Assembly (NCBI GenBank): GCA_017651385.1
Contig: JAGCCY010000039.1
Location: 1 to 6,895 of the forward strand
Direction: 5' to 3'
Origin: Lachnospiraceae bacterium
GTDB taxonomy: Bacteria > Bacillota > Clostridia > Lachnospirales > Lachnospiraceae
DNA: 6,895 nucleotides
A model generated the notes under the pieces. It saw only the letters and a program-made list of their open reading frames with translations. It was not told the DNA's origin and searched no databases. The translations under genes and the position numbers were made by a program. Below are positions 1-6,458 of this stretch, piece by piece (position 1 is the stretch's first letter; each line of letters opens with the position of its first letter).

Positions 1-1085
1 CCTTCGGCACGGATATTGTCCCTTAAGACCTTATTGGCTGCCTCTATCCCCTCACGTGTGTCATTAAGCGCATCCAATATTTCATTTTCTTCGCTTATAT
101 CACGTTCCCAGGTCACGTATCCGCCCGGGATATCTGCTATGAACATTTCCGTATCATCGTCCGCCTTAACGGGATTATGTGACTTTAAATGCGCAAAGAG
201 TTCTTTGTCCAGCTTATGGACATTTTTAGACTTCAGATGTACGTTTATATCCGTATCGGCGATCTGAACCTTCAATGAGGAGTTTTCAAGACACCACTCA
301 TATTCACTGTTTGACGGTATGAGCCCTGTCTGTATAAGGCTTTCAAATACGACAACGGTAAGTGCTATTGTAGTGATCGTAAATTCAAAGGTCTTAAAAA
401 ACGGGATATCCGTATAATAAAATACAAGATAAACAATTCCCAAAAACAGCACAAATAACGGCCAGAACATTTTTCTTCTGATCTTTCTTTCGTCATAAGC
501 CTTATAAATGTTAAGAAGAGAAAAGAATGTCAGTACCAGTATATAGATAACGGTCATATAATAGACCGGGCCGTGCTCCGGTGCGGTGCTTAACGGTTTT
601 ACCCGTAATGCCCACTCGTGTATGTTGTTTGTATATATAAGGACCATGAGCACCGCCGCTGTTACTACAGCTGCACCTATTCTTAATGTTATTTTGGTGC
701 GGTGATGTCTGCCGATATAAAGCGAGATAAAATAGGCATGGAGCACTATCCCGACTTCGCAGAGATAATAGCCGTACCAGCATATGCACCACATCAAAGA
801 ATACTCGGGATATGCGTGAAACTTAAGACATCTTGAAAAAAACCAGATAAACATAAAGCCGAGTGCATTCAGAAGATCATGCCTTATATTTGATACCGTA
901 ATACGCCTTTGAATGGATATTCCCCAAAAAGAAAGCAAAAGAATAAATACGGATATTTCGAGATTGTTGAGAAAATAACCGATATTGCCGTTTCCGCCTC
1001 CGATACGGGCAGCGATAAGAGTCAGCGCTGCGATGAGAAAAAGCATTATTGAATTGAACAATACCCTGAAATGCTTTGGTTTCAT
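1..1085 (-). CDS. 7TM-type membrane sensor protein, probably a histidine kinase (C-terminus off the left edge)
   Basis: The frame is open from ATG at 1085 to the window edge, giving 361 residues of an incomplete protein. About eight hydrophobic stretches are seen at roughly 8-25, 43-57, 73-86, 101-122, 135-150, 175-195, 207-224 and 236-251. The motif YTNNIHEW (151-158) and the junction LIQTGLIPSN (250-259) are hallmarks of the '7TM histidine kinase N-terminal region' family. A short PAS-like segment follows (about 262-320), then WERDISEEN (326-334) and the start of a helical linker. In relatives this linker leads to a histidine-kinase or similar output domain, which cannot be seen here, so kinase activity is inferred. 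The start is uncertain. The ATG at 1085 has no Shine-Dalgarno and lies 14 nt past a terminator. An in-frame ATG at 1115 would add ten residues beginning MRLFFCYYSL, preceded by a weak AAGAG, but it lies inside the terminator hairpin. The upstream neighbour on the same strand is the GGDEF-EAL gene. Confidence 0.82.
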   Translation of the reverse strand, partial: MKPKHFRVLFNSIMLFLIAALTLIAARIGGGNGNIGYFLNNLEISVFILLLSFWGISIQRRITVSNIRHDLLNALGFMFIWFFSRCLKFHAYPEYSLMWCICWYGYYLCEVGIVLHAYFISLYIGRHHRTKITLRIGAAVVTAAVLMVLIYTNNIHEWALRVKPLSTAPEHGPVYYMTVIYILVLTFFSLLNIYKAYDERKIRRKMFWPLFVLFLGIVYLVFYYTDIPFFKTFEFTITTIALTVVVFESLIQTGLIPSNSEYEWCLENSSLKVQIADTDINVHLKSKNVHKLDKELFAHLKSHNPVKADDDTEMFIADIPGGYVTWERDISEENEILDALNDTREGIEAANKVLRDNIRAE

Positions 1086-1099
1086 AAGGCTATAATAGC

Positions 1100-1129
1100 A
1101 AAAAAAGAGCCGCATCGCGACTCTTTTTT
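1100..1129 (-). terminator. Rho-independent terminator after the GGDEF-EAL gene
   Basis: In minus-strand RNA the arms AAAAAAGAGUCGC and GCGGCUCUUUUUU pair over 13 bp, with one U-G wobble and the triloop GAU, ending in a run of seven U. On the plus strand the wobble becomes a C-A mismatch, so the element points to minus-strand use. It starts 14 nt after the EAL gene's TAA stop (1144-1146). It ends only 14 nt before the ATG of the next minus-strand gene, and an alternative start codon for that gene (1113-1115) falls in its loop and inner stem. Confidence 0.85.
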
Positions 1130-1143
1130 ATCATATGAATTCT

Positions 1144-3405
1144 TTATCGTTTTCCGTGTATCCTTACGAAATCACTGAAAGCTTCGGGCGATAACGGCCT
1201 TGAGAAATAATACCCCTGAGCAACGTCTCCGCCGAACCGGACCATATTCTCCACATTGACTTCATCCTCGACGCCTTCAACGATGACTTCGGCATGCATT
1301 GCATGGATCATTTCCACGATAGACTGGATAATAACACCGTTTCTTCCGTCAAGATTCTTTTCCTTCATAAACTCAAGATCGAGTTTTACTATGTCAAAAG
1401 GCATATGCATCAATGCATTTAATGACGAATAGCCGCTTCCGAAGTCATCTATCTCAAGTATGAAACCGTTTTTCCTAAGATTTTCCATAGTCCTGATGAG
1501 CAGATCTCTTCTGTCGGTGCAGGCACTCTCCGTTATCTCGATATGAAGTCTGTACGGATCGAGCTCGTTTTTCTCGACTATCCTTAAAAGGGTATTGACC
1601 ACATCCGTCTTGGAAATATCGATCTGCGATACGTTGATCGAGATCGGACCGTAATATATTCCTCTGTCCGAAAGGTTTTTGGCAAGAGCGGCAGCCATTT
1701 CCCAAACATGAATATCAAGATTGACTATAAACCCATTCTCCTCAAAGATCGGAATAAACTCATTGGGCATAAGCCTTCCGAGAAGCGGATGCTTCCATCT
1801 TACAAGCGCTTCCGCACCTGAAACCGTCCTGTCGGATAAGTTGATCTGAGGCTGAATGTCAATATAAAACTGATCTTCTCTTAATGCTCTGTGCATTTCG
1901 GCGGTTATGGCCTGTTTTCTTTTGACTTTATCCTCAAAACTGTAGGAATACTCCATAATGCCCACAAGGGGATTGTCCTTGCATTCTGCCAAAGCCAGAA
2001 GGGCTCTCTCATAATAATGTTCGAGAGGCTTTGCTATATCATCAAGCACCACAAATCCGTGGCACATATCAACATGTATATCGGGCCCGTCGTCTACAGG
2101 TATCTCAAGCGAACTCATGTCCGCCGCGATCTCATCCACATAATCAAACGGTAAAAGGATCGAAAATTTGCCTTCTGCGGTACGGCCGTAGATAAGCGGA
2201 TAATTATGATTGTAATCCTTAAACCTGCCCGCGATGTACTTAAGTACCCTGTCACCGACCGCCGTCCCGTATGAAGAATTGATGGCCTTAAAGTTTACGA
2301 TACCGCTTACTATAAGCGCAAAGCCGGCATCGGATTCATTGATATACAAAAAGTCATTGGCTGCTTCGAAAAATCCGTTACGGTTATAAGCACCCGTGAG
2401 CGGATCCATCGTAGCGATCCTGTGCTCTCTTTCGATCTGATGCTCAAGCCTTGTGATATCCGTAAAGATAAATGTCTTTGCGAGTATTTTATCTTTTTCA
2501 TCATAGATCGGTTTGTAAAAGATATCGAAGATATTATCTTTTATCTGCTTTCTGAAATTGCCTTCTGTATCGGGAAAGCCCAGATAATTCAACAGATTTT
2601 CGCTGTTTTTCCATATTTCTGTTTCGATCAGGGCTTTCGCTTTTTTATTGATACTCAATACTTCTCCCGCATCGTCATAGATAATGGTCGCATCGGAAAT
2701 ATTGTCATTAACATAAGCCTGAAGCCCTTCAAGGAGACGTTTGGGCAAAAATGTATAAGTTGAGTGATACAGGACAGCCACTGCCACTGCGATCAAAAAT
2801 GCGGTTATATCAAAGCGGTTATTGGGATCCAATGCAAAATAGACGTCAAAAATAAGGATACTGCTTAAAATCGCACATATGAGCGCATATCGGCCTTTAT
2901 AAAGCTTCGGAGTCTTAAATATCTTAAAGATAATGGCTCCGAGCATATATGCACACAGGAAATAGATATAAAGATAATGAATGTTCCAGAATATCTTGCG
3001 TTCAACATCCAGATAAATCATATTGCCTATTTCGTGCGTCGAAAATACTGCGGCATAATGGTTGATCGGATTTGATATACAGATCGCGGAATCGATAAGG
3101 AAAAGAGTGGCTACGACTGCTGCCTCGCGCCTTTTTAAAGGCCGTTCTATATATTCGCACACAAAGGCGAGCAATGAAAAGAGCGTCCAGTCCGTGAACA
3201 CAAATTCCGCGCAATAAGCGAATTCTTTTACATATACGGAGCCGGAAATCGCAAAGACCGCAAGCGAAGCCATTGTAAGGGCGCAACAAAAGGAAGTGCA
3301 CGCCAGCATTCTGCCGAGCCTGCCCCTCCTTAATATCGCCAATGCACCATAGACAACGCATATAGTGCAGAAAATCAATGATAATGCAAAAATAGTCGCT
3401 TTCAT
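1144..3405 (-). CDS. 7TM-PAS-GGDEF-EAL protein, probable c-di-GMP phosphodiesterase
   Basis: This 753-residue membrane signalling protein probably hydrolyses cyclic di-GMP to pGpG in response to a signal at the membrane. Residues 1-220 hold about seven hydrophobic helices resembling the 7TM histidine-kinase sensor family, including SNPINHY (111-117). A PAS-like domain spans about 235-318. The GGDEF domain begins at MDPLTGAYNR (333-342), but its active-site GGDEF has become AEGKF (410-414). The first metal-ligand region reads SGIVNFK (367-373) instead of a D-containing form, and no RxxD inhibitory site is at the usual place, so cyclase activity is unlikely. The EAL domain (about 500-750) keeps its expected residues: E532 in EALVRW, N591, E623 in EITES, D653 and D654 in DDFGSGYSSL, K674, E710 in EGVE, and Q730 in QGYYFSRP. 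The start ATG follows AGGA with about 10 nt spacing. Both the start and this site lie in a potential hairpin. The GH31 gene ends 68 bp upstream with no visible terminator between. Confidence 0.93.
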   Translation of the reverse strand: MKATIFALSLIFCTICVVYGALAILRRGRLGRMLACTSFCCALTMASLAVFAISGSVYVKEFAYCAEFVFTDWTLFSLLAFVCEYIERPLKRREAAVVATLFLIDSAICISNPINHYAAVFSTHEIGNMIYLDVERKIFWNIHYLYIYFLCAYMLGAIIFKIFKTPKLYKGRYALICAILSSILIFDVYFALDPNNRFDITAFLIAVAVAVLYHSTYTFLPKRLLEGLQAYVNDNISDATIIYDDAGEVLSINKKAKALIETEIWKNSENLLNYLGFPDTEGNFRKQIKDNIFDIFYKPIYDEKDKILAKTFIFTDITRLEHQIEREHRIATMDPLTGAYNRNGFFEAANDFLYINESDAGFALIVSGIVNFKAINSSYGTAVGDRVLKYIAGRFKDYNHNYPLIYGRTAEGKFSILLPFDYVDEIAADMSSLEIPVDDGPDIHVDMCHGFVVLDDIAKPLEHYYERALLALAECKDNPLVGIMEYSYSFEDKVKRKQAITAEMHRALREDQFYIDIQPQINLSDRTVSGAEALVRWKHPLLGRLMPNEFIPIFEENGFIVNLDIHVWEMAAALAKNLSDRGIYYGPISINVSQIDISKTDVVNTLLRIVEKNELDPYRLHIEITESACTDRRDLLIRTMENLRKNGFILEIDDFGSGYSSLNALMHMPFDIVKLDLEFMKEKNLDGRNGVIIQSIVEMIHAMHAEVIVEGVEDEVNVENMVRFGGDVAQGYYFSRPLSPEAFSDFVRIHGKR

Positions 3406-3435
3406 CTAAAACTTATCCTACTCCGTTAGATGAAA
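3400..3435 (-). promoter_or_regulatory. Inverted repeat enclosing the start codon and ribosome binding site of the EAL gene
   Basis: Two perfect 10-bp arms, TTTCATCTAA (3400-3409) and TTAGATGAAA (3426-3435), flank a 16-nt loop. In the minus-strand mRNA the loop carries the purine-rich GGAGUAGGA ribosome-binding region, and the 3' arm contains the AUG start codon. Folding would tie up the start codon while exposing the Shine-Dalgarno in the loop. Only two of the ten pairs are G-C, so the stem is weak and could respond to temperature or to a bound protein. No U-run follows, so it is not a terminator. The repeat is certain; its function is inferred. It could instead be a DNA operator. Confidence 0.5.
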
Positions 3436-3437
3436 CA

Positions 3438-3443
3438 ATTGTA
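3438..3443 (-). promoter_or_regulatory. Possible -10 element for the EAL gene
   Basis: On the minus strand TACAAT matches the TATAAT consensus at five of six bases. Transcription from it would begin close to the outer arm of the inverted repeat at 3400-3435. I find no convincing -35 box 16-18 bp upstream in this AT-rich stretch, so it may be chance, and read-through from the GH31 gene is an alternative. Confidence 0.2.
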
Positions 3444-3473
3444 GATAATTTTGATTAAAGTTATATTAACACC

Positions 3474-5504
3474 TTACTCAACACGCTCAAAAACGGGACT
3501 GTATTCTATCGGTGCATCCACATTTACGGACTGTCCTCCCACATAGACCTCGCCTGTGGATGTAAGCTTCCATTTGCAGCCCTCGGGAAGATATACATCC
3601 CTGTCAAATCTGTTCAGCTCAAATATCGGAGCTACCAGATATTTTGAACCGAACATATACTGATCTTCAAGCTCCCAGCATTTATCGTCATTCGGGAACT
3701 CATAGAACATGGTACGGATCAAAGGAGAACCGTTTGTACTTGCCTCATCATAAAGCGACTTGATGTAATCATGCATGGATATACGTATATCATAGTAGTG
3801 ACGCATGATCTTATAATTGTCTTCGCCGTAACTCCAAAGCTCGTTTGGCTGACCGGTATGTAAATATCCGCCGCCGAAATCGCGGTCATCAAGAGGCGGG
3901 ATATTGTAAGGGCCGCGGTCTCCGTGCATACGGAGAACTGCCGAATATACGGCGAACTGATACCATCTTATGAGTAATTGCCTGAAATCCGGATCGTTAA
4001 CGTCGTCGGTCATAAAACCGCCTATATCGGTAGTCCACCACGGGATACCCGCAAGACCCATGTTAAGGCCCGCGAAAAGCTGTTCTTTGAATGCTTCAAA
4101 TGTCGAAGGAACATCGCCCGACCATACAACGTTTCCGTATTTCTGACTTCCTGCCCATGCACAGCGGAGAAGATTGACCACGGTACCGTCACCGAGCTTG
4201 CTCATCTCGTCATAGAAGACCCTGCTGTACATCTGAGGATACATATTGCTGACCGAAAGAGCAGGACCCGCACAGTAACGATAGTTTTCAAAATCATAAA
4301 CACCGTAATCGGGTTCGGAATTGTCAAGCCAGAATGCATCTATGCCAAAATCGTAGTAGTTCTTCTTGCATACATCCCAGACATACTTACGTGTCTCGGG
4401 ATTAAAGGGATCTATCTCCACGCAGTCACCCTGATAATCATAGGTCTGTGCGGCACCGCGCTCCGTCTTTATAAGAAGTCCTCTGTCCATCATCGGATAG
4501 AAGTTTTCGCTCTTTCTGTCCACGGAAGGCCATACGGATACTATTACCTTTATGCCCATCGAATGAAGTTCATCGACCATTGCCTTCGGATCAGGCCAGT
4601 ATTTTGTATCAAACTTCCAATCACCCTGGACCGTCCAGTGGAAGAAGTCTATAACTATCTGATCGATCTTTATGCCTTCTTTCTGATACTGTCTTGCAAC
4701 AGTAAGCACCTCGTCCTGCGTACGATAGCGAAGCTTGCACTGCCAGAGTCCCATAAGATCTTCGGGGAATTTGGGTGCATGACCCGTAACGGAAGCATAG
4801 CTTGCAACTATATCCTTTGGTGTATCGCCGACAGTGATCCAGTAATCCATTTCCTTTGTGGAACGCGCTATCCATTCTGTATAATTCTTACCGAATGTAA
4901 CTCTTCCGACTGCCGGATTGTTCCATAAAAAGCCGTAACCTAAATTCGATACCGCGAACGGAACGCTTATCTGCGAATTTCTCTGTGCAAGTTCAAGCAC
5001 CGAACCCTTAAGATCAAGGAAATCCTGCTGATACTGTCCCATTCCGAAAAGTTTTTCACCCTTATTGGCTTCGAATTTGAGATTAAGCGAATAATCGCTT
5101 CCGCCGATTATACCTTTCCACTCACGGTTGACTATCTTAAGGCATCTGCTTCCCTTTAAAAGGGTACCGTCATAGCTTGCATAGTATTCTCTCAATATAA
5201 GCTTATCGTCTCTGAAAAACGAGATTATACCCACAAAATTTACTTCGGCTCTTAACCTTCCGTTCGTAATGGAAGCATTGGTACGCTTATCTATCGTACC
5301 GTCTCCTACCCAGTGATCGATCTCAAACGTCCTGACCTCTGCGCATGCTTCGCTCTTATCCTCGGTAAGCGCCCAGACATTGTCAGTAAAATCCGAAAAC
5401 ATCGTGGATCTTACTCTTAAGCTGTCCTTCCCCCACGCTTCGATCCTTAAAGTCTCTCCGCCTCTTTTTGCCACAAGCGCGTTCTTTTCAATGATAAACT
5501 CCAT
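3474..5504 (-). CDS. Glycoside hydrolase family 31 alpha-glycosidase (alpha-xylosidase/alpha-glucosidase type)
   Basis: This 676-residue enzyme should remove non-reducing-end alpha-linked sugars (xylose or glucose) from oligosaccharides by a retaining mechanism. An N-terminal beta-sandwich covers about 1-240. The (beta/alpha)8 barrel (about 245-580) carries the GH31 landmarks: IVIDFFHW (284-290 region), the nucleophile D394 in FWLDNSEPD, the acid/base candidate D464 in VVWSGD, then IPWWTTDIGGF (487-497) and RMHGDRGP (525-532). A C-terminal beta-domain follows, ending in a sheet segment with DVYLPEG (636-642). There is no signal peptide or membrane segment, so it acts in the cytoplasm on imported oligosaccharides; no transporter gene is in view. 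The DNSEPD form of the nucleophile motif resembles Xyl31A-type enzymes more than the YicI type, but the protein lacks room for the PA14 insert found in Xyl31A. Substrate cannot be fixed from sequence. The start is supported by AAGGAG (5511-5516), 6 nt before ATG. Confidence 0.93.
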   Translation of the reverse strand: MEFIIEKNALVAKRGGETLRIEAWGKDSLRVRSTMFSDFTDNVWALTEDKSEACAEVRTFEIDHWVGDGTIDKRTNASITNGRLRAEVNFVGIISFFRDDKLILREYYASYDGTLLKGSRCLKIVNREWKGIIGGSDYSLNLKFEANKGEKLFGMGQYQQDFLDLKGSVLELAQRNSQISVPFAVSNLGYGFLWNNPAVGRVTFGKNYTEWIARSTKEMDYWITVGDTPKDIVASYASVTGHAPKFPEDLMGLWQCKLRYRTQDEVLTVARQYQKEGIKIDQIVIDFFHWTVQGDWKFDTKYWPDPKAMVDELHSMGIKVIVSVWPSVDRKSENFYPMMDRGLLIKTERGAAQTYDYQGDCVEIDPFNPETRKYVWDVCKKNYYDFGIDAFWLDNSEPDYGVYDFENYRYCAGPALSVSNMYPQMYSRVFYDEMSKLGDGTVVNLLRCAWAGSQKYGNVVWSGDVPSTFEAFKEQLFAGLNMGLAGIPWWTTDIGGFMTDDVNDPDFRQLLIRWYQFAVYSAVLRMHGDRGPYNIPPLDDRDFGGGYLHTGQPNELWSYGEDNYKIMRHYYDIRISMHDYIKSLYDEASTNGSPLIRTMFYEFPNDDKCWELEDQYMFGSKYLVAPIFELNRFDRDVYLPEGCKWKLTSTGEVYVGGQSVNVDAPIEYSPVFERVE

Positions 5505-5545
5505 AAATATCTCCTTTTCATCCTTCTCATAAGAAATTTTACTGC

Positions 5546-5564
5546 TTTTGATATATTATCAAAA
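5546..5564. promoter_or_regulatory. 19-bp dyad, candidate operator upstream of the GH31 gene
   Basis: The sequence TTTTGATA-TAT-TATCAAAA is a perfect palindrome with 8-bp arms and a 3-bp centre. It lies 41 bp upstream of the GH31 ATG. On the minus strand it contains GATAAT (5560 to 5555), a five-of-six match to a -10 box, so a bound repressor could block transcription of the glycosidase gene. No clear -35 accompanies this -10. Size and symmetry suit a dimeric regulator, but no known consensus is matched with confidence, and the surrounding DNA is AT-rich. Confidence 0.45.
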
Positions 5565-5625
5565 ATATGCTTAAAAAAATAGAGGATTTTTACATTAAAA
5601 TAGTATATTTTACGGAACGCGTCTG

Positions 5626-5654
5626 TTGACCTTGACTTTTCGTAACTTTATAAT
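5626..5654 (+). promoter_or_regulatory. Promoter of nadE
   Basis: TTGACC (5626-5631) and TATAAT (5649-5654) are separated by exactly 17 bp, a near-perfect housekeeping sigma-factor promoter. The expected transcription start near 5661 leaves a leader of only about 16 nt before the nadE ATG. A second TTGACT at 5632-5637 is too close (11 bp) to act as the -35 for this -10. The remaining divergent region (5505-5625) is AT-rich and holds the dyad at 5546-5564. Confidence 0.85.
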
Positions 5655-5664
5655 CAAAGAAAAA

Positions 5665-5670
5665 CGGAGG
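5665..5670 (+). promoter_or_regulatory. Ribosome binding site fixing the nadE start
   Basis: CGGAGG lies 6 nt before ATG at 5677. It decides the start in favour of 5677. The reading frame stays open upstream to a TTG at 5626, but that codon is part of the -35 box and so would not be in the transcript. Confidence 0.88.
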
Positions 5671-5676
5671 CTTAAT

Positions 5677-6417
5677 ATGTTTGATGTCGAAAAGAAAACA
5701 AACGAATGTGTTGAATGGATAAAAAACTTCTTTGAAGAAAACGGTAAAGGCTGTAATGCGATAGTGGGTATATCGGGCGGAAAAGACAGTTCGGTCACCG
5801 CCGCTCTTTGTGCAAAGGCTTTGGGAAAAGAACGCGTTATCGGTGTTTTAATGCCGTGCGGAGAGCAGTCCGATATCGATGTCTCATATCTTTTGGTAAA
5901 TAGCCTTGATATCCCTTATATAATCGTAAACATAAAGGATGCGGTCGAAGGACTTAAGTCAGCGCTTCCGTTTGATACAACACCGCAGACGAACACAAAT
6001 ATTCCGCCCCGCATACGTATGACCACCCTTTATGCGGTCGGACAGAGCCATAACGGCAGGGTTGCAAATACCTGTAACCTTTCCGAAGACTGGGTCGGAT
6101 ATTCCACAAGATACGGTGATGCCGCGGGCGATTTTTCACCCCTTTCCCATTTTACCGTTACGGAAGTCAAAGAAATAGGACGATATTTGGGACTTCCCAA
6201 AGAACTCGTGGATAAGGTTCCTTCGGACGGGCTTTGCGGCAAGACCGATGAAGACAATTTAGGCTTTAAATACGATACTCTCGATAAGTACATAAGAGGC
6301 ATCGAGGTTCCCGATGAAGCCACAAAAGCTTTGATAGACAAAAAGCACAAGCTCAACTTATTTAAGTTAAAGCTCATGCCCTCTTTTGATTCGGGATTAA
6401 GCGTTATCGATGATTGA
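5677..6417 (+). CDS. nadE: NH3-dependent NAD+ synthetase, short form
   Basis: This 246-residue cytoplasmic enzyme carries out the last step of NAD biosynthesis: deamido-NAD+ plus ammonia plus ATP gives NAD+, AMP and pyrophosphate. The ATP-pyrophosphatase P-loop is SGGKDSS (33-39). The NadE signatures follow in order: IPPRIRMTTLYA (109-120), NTCNLSEDWVGYSTRYGD (131-148), the acidic segment before FSPL (153-156), and VPSDGLCGKTDEDNLG (181-196). The final block has PSDGL where many bacterial enzymes have PSADL. There is no N-terminal nitrilase/glutaminase domain, so it uses free ammonia, and the length suits the short class. It has its own strong promoter and ribosome binding site, and is divergent from the GH31 gene and convergent with the membrane-protein gene on its right. 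It ends in TGA at 6415-6417, just before a terminator. Confidence 0.96.
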   Translation: MFDVEKKTNECVEWIKNFFEENGKGCNAIVGISGGKDSSVTAALCAKALGKERVIGVLMPCGEQSDIDVSYLLVNSLDIPYIIVNIKDAVEGLKSALPFDTTPQTNTNIPPRIRMTTLYAVGQSHNGRVANTCNLSEDWVGYSTRYGDAAGDFSPLSHFTVTEVKEIGRYLGLPKELVDKVPSDGLCGKTDEDNLGFKYDTLDKYIRGIEVPDEATKALIDKKHKLNLFKLKLMPSFDSGLSVIDD

Positions 6418-6423
6418 TTAAAA

Positions 6424-6458
6424 CCCGGGGGCATCAGACTCCGGGCTTTCTTTTTCTT
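6424..6458. terminator. Bidirectional terminator between nadE and the convergent membrane-protein gene
   Basis: CCCGGGG (6424-6430) pairs with CTCCGGG (6439-6445) over 7 bp, including one G-U, with an 8-nt loop. On the plus strand CTTTCTTTTTCTT follows, a good but interrupted U-tract for nadE, whose stop is 6 nt upstream. On the minus strand the hairpin is followed by a shorter UUUU, so it is weaker in that direction. The stop codon of the minus-strand gene (6434-6436) lies in the loop, and its last codons form one arm. Confidence 0.8.

Noticed and set aside
16..267. An 83-codon plus-strand frame near the left edge
   Set aside because: It is serine-rich and antisense to the 7TM sensor gene, with no ribosome binding site or family resemblance.
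511..792. A 93-codon minus-strand frame inside the 7TM sensor region
   Set aside because: It is a different frame of the same strand as the 7TM sensor, whose own frame is open through the whole stretch and carries family motifs.
1131..1138. The palindrome TCATATGA next to the terminator
   Set aside because: Eight-base palindromes are expected by chance in several places in a window this size, and nothing in its position gives it a role.
3391..3402. A possible c-di-GMP riboswitch before the EAL gene
   Set aside because: The leader between the GH31 stop and the EAL start is only 68 nt, AT-rich, and lacks the conserved core of the known c-di-GMP riboswitch classes.
3400..3435. The inverted repeat read as a terminator for the GH31 gene
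   Set aside because: The stem is AU-rich and no U-run follows on the minus strand; the 3' arm continues directly into the coding sequence.
3978..4928. A 316-codon open frame on the plus strand, antisense to the GH31 gene
   Set aside because: It lies wholly within a strongly supported GH31 gene on the other strand, shows no recognisable domain, has cysteine- and isoleucine-rich low-quality composition, and lacks a convincing ribosome binding site. It is a by-product of the GH31 codon use.
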